Positions 1 to 6,824 of a stretch of 15,013 nucleotides of DNA are shown one piece after another. A program made the position numbers and the translations under genes. Each line of letters starts with the position of its first letter. Position 1 is the first letter of the stretch. The DNA is from SIG578 sp045655125 (GTDB lineage: Bacteria > Bacillota > Clostridia > Oscillospirales > Ruminococcaceae). The stretch lies in NCBI GenBank assembly GCA_045655125.1, contig JAZOOR010000015.1:1-15013 (forward strand), written 5' to 3'. The notes under the pieces are model-generated. The model saw only the letters and a list, made by a program, of their open reading frames with translations. It was not told where the DNA came from and searched no databases.

Positions 1-1
1 A

Positions 2-859
2 AAACTCGCGTCGGAGCTTAATCGCGCCCACACAGTCGCGGGTAAGCATAAAGGCGTTGAGGGAATAGAGCATTTAGATAAGGTTATAGCTATAAGTCAG
101 TCGCCCATAGGCAGAACCCCTCGCTCCAATGCGGCAACCTATACGGGTGTGTTTGATGATATCCGCGCCCTTTTTGCCACAACCCCCGATGCAAAGCGCC
201 GCGGATACAGCGCAGGCAGATTTTCCTTTAATGTAAAGGGCGGCAGATGCGAGTCCTGCAGTGGTGACGGTATTATAAAGATAGAAATGCACTTCCTCCC
301 TGATGTCTTTGTTCCCTGCGAGGTTTGTAAGGGAAAGAGATACAACCGCGAAACCTTAGAGGTTAAGTATAAGGATAAGAGCATTGCAGATGTCCTTTCT
401 ATGACGGTTGAAGAGGCAGTAAACTTCTTTTCCGCTATCCCCAAAATTAAAAATAAGCTTCAAACCCTATATGATGTCGGACTTTCTTATATAACTCTCG
501 GGCAGAGCGCCACAACCCTTTCGGGCGGCGAGGCTCAGCGGGTAAAAATTGCAACCGAGCTTTTAAAGAAAGCAACGGGTAAGACTGTCTATATCCTCGA
601 CGAGCCAACAACGGGACTTCACCCATCAGATGTCAAGGTGCTTATAGAGGTAATACAGCGTCTTGCAGAGGGCGGTAATACAGTTATAGTTATAGAGCAT
701 AACCTCGATGTAATCAAAACCGCCGATTATATTATCGATTTAGGCCCCGAGGGCGGCAGCGGCGGCGGAGAAATAGTTGCACAGGGCACTCCCGAAGAGG
801 TCGCAAAGGTGGAAAACTCCTTTACGGGAATGTTCTTAAAACCGCTTTTGGAAGAATAA
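2..859 (+). CDS. uvrA: UvrABC excinuclease subunit A, C-terminal part (5' end outside window)
   Basis: This is the 3' end of uvrA; the frame is open from base 2, and 285 residues plus stop are visible, about the last third of a protein that is usually about 940 residues. UvrA is the ATP-driven damage-recognition subunit of nucleotide excision repair and hands lesions to UvrB in the cytoplasm. Seen directly: the very conserved SPIGRTPRSNAATYTG stretch (about bases 107-154), the UvrA zinc finger with two CxxC pairs about 20 residues apart (about 246-345), the ABC signature LSGGEAQRVKIATEL (about 520-564) and the Walker B/D-loop ILDEPTTGLHPSD (about 593-631). The end is intact, with a short acidic tail and TAA. 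An AEC transporter follows 40 bases later on the same strand. No promoter can be assessed because the start is missing. Confidence 0.97.
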   Translation, partial: KLASELNRAHTVAGKHKGVEGIEHLDKVIAISQSPIGRTPRSNAATYTGVFDDIRALFATTPDAKRRGYSAGRFSFNVKGGRCESCSGDGIIKIEMHFLPDVFVPCEVCKGKRYNRETLEVKYKDKSIADVLSMTVEEAVNFFSAIPKIKNKLQTLYDVGLSYITLGQSATTLSGGEAQRVKIATELLKKATGKTVYILDEPTTGLHPSDVKVLIEVIQRLAEGGNTVIVIEHNLDVIKTADYIIDLGPEGGSGGGEIVAQGTPEEVAKVENSFTGMFLKPLLEE

Positions 860-863
860 AATG

Positions 864-883
864 TTGCCGCAGAGTAGCGGCAA
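864..883 (+). other. Small perfect hairpin between uvrA and the transporter gene
   Basis: TTGCCGC (864-870) and GCGGCAA (877-883) form a perfect 7-bp stem with a 6-base AGAGTA loop, starting 4 bases after the uvrA stop codon. No T-run follows (next bases are GAGAGGC), so it is not a classical intrinsic terminator. It may act as a weak attenuator or an mRNA 3'-end stabiliser. It lies just upstream of the likely ribosome binding site of the next gene. Confidence 0.45.
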
Positions 884-899
884 GAGAGGCAGACATAAA

Positions 900-1835
900 A
901 TGGAAACATCAGTTATAGTTTTGCAGCAGGTGCTTGTTATTCTGCTACTGCTGCTTGTAGGCGGCGTGTCGTATAAAATCGGCTTTGTTTCGGAAAAAAC
1001 CGCCGACCAGATGGCAGGTTTTGCCCTGAAGGTCGTAACCCCCTGCGTTATCATACAGGCTTTTCAGATAGAGTACGACCCGCAAAAGCTAAATAATATG
1101 CTTTTTGCTGCTCTGCTTGCAGTAATCACTCATATCATCAGTATTGCAATAGCGCGCTGCGCCTTTCCGAGCGATAAGGAGGGAAACCGCGTGCGCCGAT
1201 TTGCCGCGATTTACTGCAACTGCGGCTTTATGGGAATTCCGCTCATCGAGGGCGCAGTAGGCAGAGAGGGCGTTCTCTATGCCTGCGTTTACCTTGTGGT
1301 TTTTCAGGCGATACTCTGGAGCCACGGTGTTGTAACTATTAAGGGCGGCATAAAAAATATTAAGTTTTATAAAATTTTTATAAACGCGGGCACCATCGGT
1401 ATCTCAATAGGTCTGCCGCTGTTTTTTAAGGGCATAACCCTGCCGAGCGTGCTTTCCCAGACAATAGGGCACATCGCAAACTTAAACACCCCGCTTGCGA
1501 TGATAGTCAGCGGCGTGTTTGTGGCAAAATCGGATATTAAAATGGCGTTTTTCAGCGCCAAAAACTACCTCGCAATATTTATCCGCCATATTCTTGTGCC
1601 GATGATTATGATGGCAATTATGCTTTTTATGCCGATAAGCGAAACCGTCGCGCTCACCATACTCCTGATTGCCGCCTGCCCCACAGCCTCGGCGGTAACG
1701 TTATTCGCTTCGCAGTACGGCACTAAAAGTGACCTCGAGTGCGCCTCGCGCACACTCACCCTCTCAAACATCCTCGCCGTCATAACAGTCCCGCTTATAG
1801 TCCTCGTCTATGGCTGGCTCTCGGCACTCGTATAA
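900..1835 (+). CDS. AEC-family (auxin efflux carrier-like) permease
   Basis: This 311-residue integral membrane protein belongs to the AEC family, secondary carriers that export or import small organic acids; family members include malate permeases and plant PIN auxin carriers. The chain is mostly hydrophobic with about ten predicted membrane segments. It opens with a helix rich in Leu/Val (residues about 6-25) and has the typical family start with a VVTPCVI stretch near residues 45-51. It continues with a Gly/Asn-containing CNCGFMGIPLIEGAVG segment mid-protein and a polar ACPTASAVTLFASQYG segment near the C terminus. I chose the ATG at 900 because the protein then begins directly in front of the first helix and a purine-rich AGAGAGG lies upstream. 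An in-frame ATG at 861 would add 13 polar residues translated across the hairpin and is less likely. The substrate cannot be deduced. Confidence 0.88.
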   Translation: METSVIVLQQVLVILLLLLVGGVSYKIGFVSEKTADQMAGFALKVVTPCVIIQAFQIEYDPQKLNNMLFAALLAVITHIISIAIARCAFPSDKEGNRVRRFAAIYCNCGFMGIPLIEGAVGREGVLYACVYLVVFQAILWSHGVVTIKGGIKNIKFYKIFINAGTIGISIGLPLFFKGITLPSVLSQTIGHIANLNTPLAMIVSGVFVAKSDIKMAFFSAKNYLAIFIRHILVPMIMMAIMLFMPISETVALTILLIAACPTASAVTLFASQYGTKSDLECASRTLTLSNILAVITVPLIVLVYGWLSALV

Positions 1836-1864
1836 TAAAACCAAGCCACATCCCAAACAAAAAG

Positions 1865-1892
1865 CCGCCTCGGGAAAACCCGAGGCGGTTTT
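1865..1892. terminator. Strong rho-independent terminator, probably bidirectional
   Basis: CCGCCTCGGG (1865-1874) and CCCGAGGCGG (1879-1888) form a perfect 10-bp GC-rich stem with an AAAA loop, followed by TTTT on the plus strand. On the minus strand the stem is followed by CTTTTTGTTT. It therefore ends transcripts of the AEC gene from the left and can also stop the zinc-ribbon genes arriving from the right. Confidence 0.92.
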
Positions 1893-1917
1893 AGCTTGTT
1901 ATTTAACATTTTTGTCA

Positions 1918-1935
1918 ATCAGAGCCCCGTCCCCT
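1918..1935 (+). repeat. Left terminal inverted repeat of the cassette
   Basis: ATCAGAGCCCCGTCCCCT matches the minus-strand reading of 4766-4783 at 16 of 18 positions (CC here, AA there). The left copy also sits in its own dyad: AATCAG at 1917-1922 and CTGATT at 1934-1939, an imperfect hairpin like those of REP-type elements. The TAA stop of the adjacent minus-strand gene (1940-1938) lies within this dyad. Confidence 0.6.
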
Positions 1936-1937
1936 GA

Positions 1938-3374
1938 TTATGGTGTATGTGAGTAACAATAATCGGATTCGGGCAACAATTTCTGTTTGTAGCACCCGTT
2001 TTTTTCACAAGTGTGTTCCTTGCAGTATAGACCGCCATCAACGCGGAGGTCTTTGCAAAGACCGGCAAGACAAGTGTGCGACATACAGTATTCAGACCCG
2101 TATTGTTTGCTGCTCGTGCAACCGGTTTCAGAACAAGTGTGGTCAACACAATAAGAACCATTATCGATTATTATGTTATCACAACTATTGCATTTATGAG
2201 TAATACAATAATCTGAACTGTATTGTTTTTTTGATGTGCAGCCGCTTACTTCACAAGTATGTTCTACACAATAAGACCCATTATCGATTTTTATGTTATC
2301 ACAACTATTGCATTTATGAGTAATACAATAATCTGAACTGTATCGCTTTTTTGATGTGCAGCCGCTTACCTCACAAGTATGTTCTATACAATAAGACCCT
2401 GTGGAAATTTTCATATTTTTACATTTTATATTTGAACACCGACACACCGAACAATATTGTGAATCGTAATCTTTCGCGAATGAACAATTACTGTTGGCGC
2501 ACTTATGTTCTGAACAGTATTGTCCGCTTTTGCTTACCACATTATCACAGGTGAGCCTCAAACAATTAATGGTTGTTGGTTGTTGTGGCTTGGTTGTTTC
2601 GGGTTTTAATTGCGAAGGTTTGGTCGCTTGTGGTTTTGATGTAGTTTCGTTATTTGTTGTTGAGGGTGGCTTTTGCTGAGGTTCTGTAGTTGGCGCATTA
2701 CTTTCGCTGGATGGAAAACTATTATCTGATGAATTATTATATGTCGCATCAATATAGTAGTCAGCTTCTAAATTGATATTGGAGATATAACATATCGAAT
2801 AACCATATGCATTTTTTATAATTGCACAGTCTCCGACCCTTCTTTTTGGCGAGAAACACCATTCTTCTACTTCCTCAACAAATTGTCCGTGAGTAATTAT
2901 GTATAATTGTCCTCCGCCTTGCTCGGATCCATATTCGTCCATAATGGCAATCATCGACTTCTCGGTCTTTGCACCATTTTCCCAAGTGGCAAGTACATAT
3001 TCCGCCGTGAACTTGTCTTCAAAAGAGATTGTTCTGACACCTACGTTATATATATCAGTATCTTTGCCGTTGTTTTCAACCAACAGAATTATCAATACCG
3101 CTATTAAAGCTACCGCAACAGCAGAAACAATTCCTATTATAATTGGTTTATTTTTGCTCCTTTTGACCGTCTCTGTATGATTAAGAGTGTGTATTACAGG
3201 AGATGGTTCACTGATGGTTTCTTGCGGTATATTTTCCATCTGAGATAAAATAGCGGTCTTAATATTTGCACCACAAAAATGACAAAACTGACTATCTTTT
3301 GGTAGTTCCTGTTTGCACTTGGGACAAATGATTGCCTTTTTGTTATTTTCAGAGTTTGATAAAGACATACTCAT
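1938..3374 (-). CDS. Membrane-anchored zinc-ribbon protein with about ten extracellular Cys3-His repeats
   Basis: I do not recognise this 478-residue protein as a named family. In order: an N-terminal zinc ribbon (CPKC at 17-20, CHFC at 31-34); a polar linker ending in KRSKNK (71-76); one membrane helix (about 77-99); a region of about 125 residues of unknown fold; a Thr/Pro/Gln/Ser-rich spacer (about 225-268); and a Cys/His-rich tail (271-478). The tail reads as consecutive modules C-x(2-4)-C-x10-(Y)C-x2-H with first Cys at 271, 292, 313, 334, 355, 374, 395, 414, 435 and 456; the second module ends in Cys311 instead of His. The positive charges before the helix suggest the ribbon is inside and the repeats outside. 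GAAAGGAG is 3 bases from the ATG at 3374 and 9 bases from the ATG at 3368, so the true start may be 3368. It follows the 3398-4684 gene by 23 bases, probably in one transcript. Metal binding is inferred. Confidence 0.8.
   Translation of the reverse strand: MSMSLSNSENNKKAIICPKCKQELPKDSQFCHFCGANIKTAILSQMENIPQETISEPSPVIHTLNHTETVKRSKNKPIIIGIVSAVAVALIAVLIILLVENNGKDTDIYNVGVRTISFEDKFTAEYVLATWENGAKTEKSMIAIMDEYGSEQGGGQLYIITHGQFVEEVEEWCFSPKRRVGDCAIIKNAYGYSICYISNINLEADYYIDATYNNSSDNSFPSSESNAPTTEPQQKPPSTTNNETTSKPQATKPSQLKPETTKPQQPTTINCLRLTCDNVVSKSGQYCSEHKCANSNCSFAKDYDSQYCSVCRCSNIKCKNMKISTGSYCIEHTCEVSGCTSKKRYSSDYCITHKCNSCDNIKIDNGSYCVEHTCEVSGCTSKKQYSSDYCITHKCNSCDNIIIDNGSYCVDHTCSETGCTSSKQYGSEYCMSHTCLAGLCKDLRVDGGLYCKEHTCEKNGCYKQKLLPESDYCYSHTP
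2161..2400. repeat. 120-bp direct repeat, two near-identical copies, inside the Cys-rich gene
   Basis: Bases 2161-2280 and 2281-2400 are direct copies with exactly 120-bp period, differing at 6 positions by eye. Each encodes 40 residues, that is two Cys3-His modules. More diverged copies of the same 120-bp period continue on either side (for example 2101-2160), so the tail grew by in-frame duplication. The number of modules can be expected to vary between strains. Confidence 0.9.
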
Positions 3375-3397
3375 ACACTCCTTTCTTTGTATTGATT

Positions 3398-4684
3398 TTA
3401 GATATCAAGTGCTGTTTTTGTTCCACACTTATGACAGAAAGTGCTATCTTCGTGTAATTTTACTCCACATTTTCTACAAAACTTAATCGTCGGTTGCTGT
3501 GTAACGGCAGTTTTTGTCGCAATAGGAACCTCGTCATTCTTATGTATTTGTTGGAGTTGTGACTGAACTTGGTAAGATGATTGTACAGATATTGTTTTAT
3601 CAACGAATAAATGGGCACGTTTATTGAAGTATTTTACATTCAAAAGTAAGAAGACCAAACCAACAATTGCCGAAGCTACTGCATGTCCGGTAAGTGGTTG
3701 TTCGATAATAACTGACGACAAAATCTCACGCAAAAAAGGAACACCAGCCGAAAGAGAAAAAAGGATTTTAACAAACTTTAGTGAATCTGGTTCGTAATTT
3801 GCTAGCTTATGTCGCACTACAAAAGCCAATATAGCAAAAGTAATCAAGAAAAACCCATACAAGACATCAACAACTTGTAGTCCTGTTCCATAATAGGCAT
3901 AGACTTGTTCGGCTGATACTTGTCCATTAGTTTCAACTAAATAAATCCCACCAGAAATATAATTAAAACCATAAATAATATTTATAACAGCACTAGCAAT
4001 CAACGAAAAGTAAATAAGAAGCTTATACCATGCCATACCGAGAGGTTTGCCATTTGCTGCATTTGCTGCGGGTGGAGTGTTTACATAAACTTTTTTTGAA
4101 TTTTCCAATTTGTTTGTTTTCGGTTCTTGATTAGTTCTTGCATATCGAAGCTCGTCAAGGATATATTTATACTGAATGCAAATACCATTATCAATATCGT
4201 GTAAAATGCGATAAATACTTGAACTAATGTTAGAAGAAAACTGTGAAAAAGTTTTTGCTGGGTCGCTTTTCGGCTTATTAGTAGTAGCAGTATCTCCTTG
4301 AATGTTCAACTCATTTGCAATTTTTATAAAAGTCGAAATTTCTGCTTCTGTATGTAAAGAAGTAAAATCAGTAGAAAGTTGATTCCATAAGTGCTGTCGC
4401 ATATTGTTAATGTTTTCTCGTGATTCTACATTTTCTGACGCTTTAGGGAACACTTTCCCAAGAGAATGAATAAAACAATTTATTGTATCATTTAAGATTC
4501 CGTTTTCATCTAATGTTTCTTTGATAGATAGTAGGAAAGCAGACCAAAAGAACGTAAGCATCGTTGTGTTTTGCTTATAACCTGTTGCTCTACAATACTG
4601 AATGACACCGCCCAAAATCTCATCAGATACATCTTGTGCAGTATTATATGTAATTTTTACAGTTGGAGCCTCCGATAAACTCAT
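3398..4684 (-). CDS. Hypothetical multi-pass membrane protein with C-terminal zinc ribbon
   Basis: Unrecognised, 428 residues. Residues 1-215 are soluble and mainly helical in character. Four hydrophobic segments follow (about 221-240, 271-291, 306-326, 333-351), then a polar linker and a C-terminal zinc ribbon with CRKC (403-406) and CHKC (417-420), close to the ribbon at the N terminus of the next gene product. I chose ATG 4684 because AGGA lies 7 bases upstream. The frame stays open far upstream into ygiQ, and about 25-30 codons just before this ATG read like real protein, so the original start could have been lost or be non-ATG. Together with the downstream gene it fills the inverted-repeat-bounded cassette; a shared ribbon and shared membrane location suggest they work together, function unknown. 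Base composition is A/T-rich compared with the flanking genes. Confidence 0.75.
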   Translation of the reverse strand: MSLSEAPTVKITYNTAQDVSDEILGGVIQYCRATGYKQNTTMLTFFWSAFLLSIKETLDENGILNDTINCFIHSLGKVFPKASENVESRENINNMRQHLWNQLSTDFTSLHTEAEISTFIKIANELNIQGDTATTNKPKSDPAKTFSQFSSNISSSIYRILHDIDNGICIQYKYILDELRYARTNQEPKTNKLENSKKVYVNTPPAANAANGKPLGMAWYKLLIYFSLIASAVINIIYGFNYISGGIYLVETNGQVSAEQVYAYYGTGLQVVDVLYGFFLITFAILAFVVRHKLANYEPDSLKFVKILFSLSAGVPFLREILSSVIIEQPLTGHAVASAIVGLVFLLLNVKYFNKRAHLFVDKTISVQSSYQVQSQLQQIHKNDEVPIATKTAVTQQPTIKFCRKCGVKLHEDSTFCHKCGTKTALDI

Positions 4685-4765
4685 ATTTAAATCCTCACTT
4701 TGTTTATTTTTTATAATGGTTTTTGTTATTTCCGCGATTAATTCAATAAAGCTGCCCGAATCAAT

Positions 4766-4783
4766 AGGGGACGGTTCTCTGAT
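4766..4783 (-). repeat. Right terminal inverted repeat of the cassette
   Basis: AGGGGACGGTTCTCTGAT on the plus strand is the inverted partner of 1918-1935. It starts one base after the ygiQ stop codon (4787-4785), so the insertion left the ygiQ reading frame complete, or supplied its present end. No separate ygiQ terminator is visible between that stop and the next gene. Confidence 0.6.
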
Positions 4784-4784
4784 A

Positions 4785-6671
4785 TTATCCTCTTTTGGGA
4801 GTTTTTTTGCAAGCCTTGCCGTTCTTTTTTGCGGGGCGAGTATTTTTATTGGGAGCGGGTTTGTTTTGGGGCTGGCGGTTATCTTTGACAAGGCAGTTTT
4901 TGCCGCTGCCGATAAGGTCGTACCTGCCTGCCTTTTTGAGCGCTGAGAGAACTAGGGCGCGGTTTTCGGGGCGGAAATACTGAAGGAGTGCGCGCTGCTG
5001 CGCCTTCTCCTCTGGTGTGCGCGGCACATAGACGCTCTGCATTGTATAGGGGTCAAGCCCTGTGTAGAACATACAGGTCGAAACAGTTCCGGGGGTGGGG
5101 TAAAAATCCTGTACTTGCTCGGGATGTAGCCCCTCTTTCTTTAAAAATCGGGCAAGCTCAATGGCGTCGCCTGCCGTACTGCCGGGGTGAGAGGACATAA
5201 GATATGGCACCAAAAACTGTTTTTTGCCCGCCGCCTCTGTAAGCTCGTAAAAGCGCTTTTTAAATTTGTTGTATGTTTCAATGGGCGGCTTGCCCATACA
5301 CCTTAAAACATTCTCCGAGCAGTGCTCGGGCGCAACCTTTAACTGTCCGCTGATGTGATGCTCAACAAGCTCCTTGAAAAATTCCTCGTTTTTGTCGGCA
5401 ATAAGATAATCAAACCGAATTCCCGAGCGGATAAATACTTTTTTAACTTTCGGCAGAGCGCGAAGCGAGCGAAGCAGCGCAAGATAGTCCGAGTGATCTG
5501 CCTTTATTGCGGGGCAAACGGCGGGGGCAAGACACTTTTTGTCAGCACACAGACCTCTCTTTAATTGCGCCTCACAAGATGGGGCGCGGAAATTGGCGGT
5601 AGGTCCGCCGACATCGTGAATGTAACCCTTGAAATCGGGCATCTGTGTAATAGCCTTTGCCTCGTCTATTACTGAACTGTGGCTGCGGCAGGTAACTTGC
5701 CTGCCCTGATGGTAAGCGAGGGCGCAGAAATTACAGGCGCCAAAGCAGCCTCGGTTGTGAATTATCGAAAACTTAACCTCTTCTATGCCGGGCACACCGC
5801 CGAGAGACTCGTAAGAGGGGTGGTAGTCGCGCATAAAGGGCAGGGAATAAACCTCGTCCATCTCCTGCGTGGAGAGAGGGGGCATAGGGGGATTTTGAAC
5901 AACTATTTTATTGCCACAGCGCTGAATAACTCTCCTGCCGCGCACTGCATCGTGCTCGTCCTGCTGTATTCTCGTTGCCTTGGCATATGCCTTAAAGCCG
6001 CGCTCGCTTTTTTCGCTCACCGCCTCAAAAGAGGGACATTCCTTGGCGGGAGCGGGGGTGTAGTCGCGCGTTAAAACGGCGTAGCAGGTGCCGCGAACGT
6101 CAGTAATTGAACAAATCGGCTCACCGCCACTGAGCCTATCAGCAATTTCGACAATGTGCTTTTCTCCCATTCCGTACATAAGCAAATCCGCGCCCGATTC
6201 GAGCAGAATAGAGGGACGCACACGGTCATCCCAATAATCATAATGCGCAAAACGGCGCAGGGAAGCCTCAATTCCGCCTATTGCAATAGGGGTATCCCCG
6301 AAAAGACGGCGCAGAGCCTTGCAGTAAACGGTGACAGCGCGGTCGGGCCGAGCGCCTGCCTTGCCGCCTGCGGTGTAGGCATCATCACTGCGGCGCTTTT
6401 TGGCGGCGGTGTAGTGCGCCACCATAGAGTCGATGTTGCCGCTGTTTACTAAAAAGGCAAGCTTTGGAGCGCCGAAAATAAGATAATCCTTGTCACTTTT
6501 CGGCTGAGATATAATGCAAACCCGATAACCTGCCTTTTCCAAAACGCGCGAGATAATAGCCGTGCCGAAAGAAGGGTGGTCTACATATGCGTCACCCGTA
6601 ACGATTACAAAATCGGCTCTGTCCCACCCGCGTGAGAGCAGCTCCTCTTTAGTTATTGGAAGAAAAGGCAT
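4785..6671 (-). CDS. YgiQ-family radical SAM protein
   Basis: This 628-residue protein of the YgiQ family (UPF0313) contains radical SAM and cobalamin-binding-like regions; the biochemical role of the family is not settled. Seen directly: an N-terminal domain beginning MPFLPITKEELLSRGW, with TGDAYVDHPSFG at about 25-36 and GGIEASLRR at 132-140, both hallmarks of the family. The radical SAM [4Fe-4S] motif CFGACNFC has Cys309, Cys313 and Cys316. A conserved KVAPEH stretch follows, and the C-terminal tail is Lys/Arg-rich and of low complexity. Length is normal for Firmicutes versions. ATG 6671 is preceded by AAGGAG with 9 bases spacing. It is transcribed divergently from the flavorubredoxin gene and ends one base before the terminal repeat of the inserted cassette, so its last few codons may be recent. 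Confidence 0.93.
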   Translation of the reverse strand: MPFLPITKEELLSRGWDRADFVIVTGDAYVDHPSFGTAIISRVLEKAGYRVCIISQPKSDKDYLIFGAPKLAFLVNSGNIDSMVAHYTAAKKRRSDDAYTAGGKAGARPDRAVTVYCKALRRLFGDTPIAIGGIEASLRRFAHYDYWDDRVRPSILLESGADLLMYGMGEKHIVEIADRLSGGEPICSITDVRGTCYAVLTRDYTPAPAKECPSFEAVSEKSERGFKAYAKATRIQQDEHDAVRGRRVIQRCGNKIVVQNPPMPPLSTQEMDEVYSLPFMRDYHPSYESLGGVPGIEEVKFSIIHNRGCFGACNFCALAYHQGRQVTCRSHSSVIDEAKAITQMPDFKGYIHDVGGPTANFRAPSCEAQLKRGLCADKKCLAPAVCPAIKADHSDYLALLRSLRALPKVKKVFIRSGIRFDYLIADKNEEFFKELVEHHISGQLKVAPEHCSENVLRCMGKPPIETYNKFKKRFYELTEAAGKKQFLVPYLMSSHPGSTAGDAIELARFLKKEGLHPEQVQDFYPTPGTVSTCMFYTGLDPYTMQSVYVPRTPEEKAQQRALLQYFRPENRALVLSALKKAGRYDLIGSGKNCLVKDNRQPQNKPAPNKNTRPAKKNGKACKKTPKRG

Positions 6672-6702
6672 AATCGCGCGCTCCTTATTAGTTTCTTAAC
6701 TT

Positions 6703-6731
6703 ACTATATCATATTTTCCTCGGAAATACAA
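6703..6731 (-). promoter_or_regulatory. Likely sigma-A promoter of ygiQ
   Basis: Read on the minus strand: TTGTAT (6731-6726), 17-bp spacer, TATAGT (6708-6703). It lies about 32-60 bases upstream of the ygiQ ATG. Spacing is ideal and both boxes are near consensus. Transcription is divergent from the promoter at 6765-6793. Confidence 0.6.
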
Positions 6732-6764
6732 ATAAAAATATTCCCGTTTTTGTATATTTGGGTG

Positions 6765-6793
6765 TTGAAAAAACAATAATTTAAAAGTATAAT
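6765..6793 (+). promoter_or_regulatory. Likely sigma-A promoter of the flavorubredoxin gene
   Basis: TTGAAA (6765-6770), 17-bp spacer, TATAAT (6788-6793), placed about 30 bases before the ATG at 6825. A second TATAAT lies at 6799-6804 without an equally good -35 box. The ribosome binding site GAAAGGA (6811-6817) is 7 bases from the ATG. I see no clear operator. Confidence 0.75.
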
Positions 6794-6824
6794 AATGCTA
6801 TAATCTTTTAGAAAGGAAAATAGC

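Larger units (their letters stand above)
1918..4783. mobile_element. Putative two-gene insertion cassette bounded by 18-bp inverted repeats
   Basis: The block is delimited by ATCAGAGCCCCGTCCCCT at 1918-1935 and the inverted copy AGGGGACGGTTCTCTGAT at 4766-4783 (16 of 18 positions identical, both pointing inward). Everything between them belongs to two minus-strand genes that are visibly richer in A/T and different in codon choice from uvrA, ygiQ or the glutamate genes. The right terminus begins one base beyond the ygiQ stop codon, and the left terminus overlaps the stop codon of the inner gene. No transposase gene is inside and I see no clear target duplication. From memory, similar GGGGACGGTTCTnTGA termini occur at REP/IS200-like elements of Clostridia, so it may be mobilised in trans. 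That it is mobile is inference. Confidence 0.5.

Noticed and set aside
2041..2400. CRISPR-like array because of regular DNA repetition
   Set aside because: The 120-bp copies are contiguous, have no unique spacers, and keep an open reading frame with regular Cys/His spacing. They are protein repeats.
2899..3180. Plus-strand frames of 66-93 codons over the zinc-ribbon gene
   Set aside because: They are antisense to the membrane helix and zinc ribbon of the minus-strand gene, and no independent ribosome binding site or family is visible.
4685..4891. Extension of the membrane/zinc-ribbon gene upstream to 4891
   Set aside because: This would overlap the ygiQ coding end in another frame and run through the terminal repeat. 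The ATG at 4684 has a proper ribosome binding site. Only the part up to about 4765 looks coding-like and is reported as a finding.
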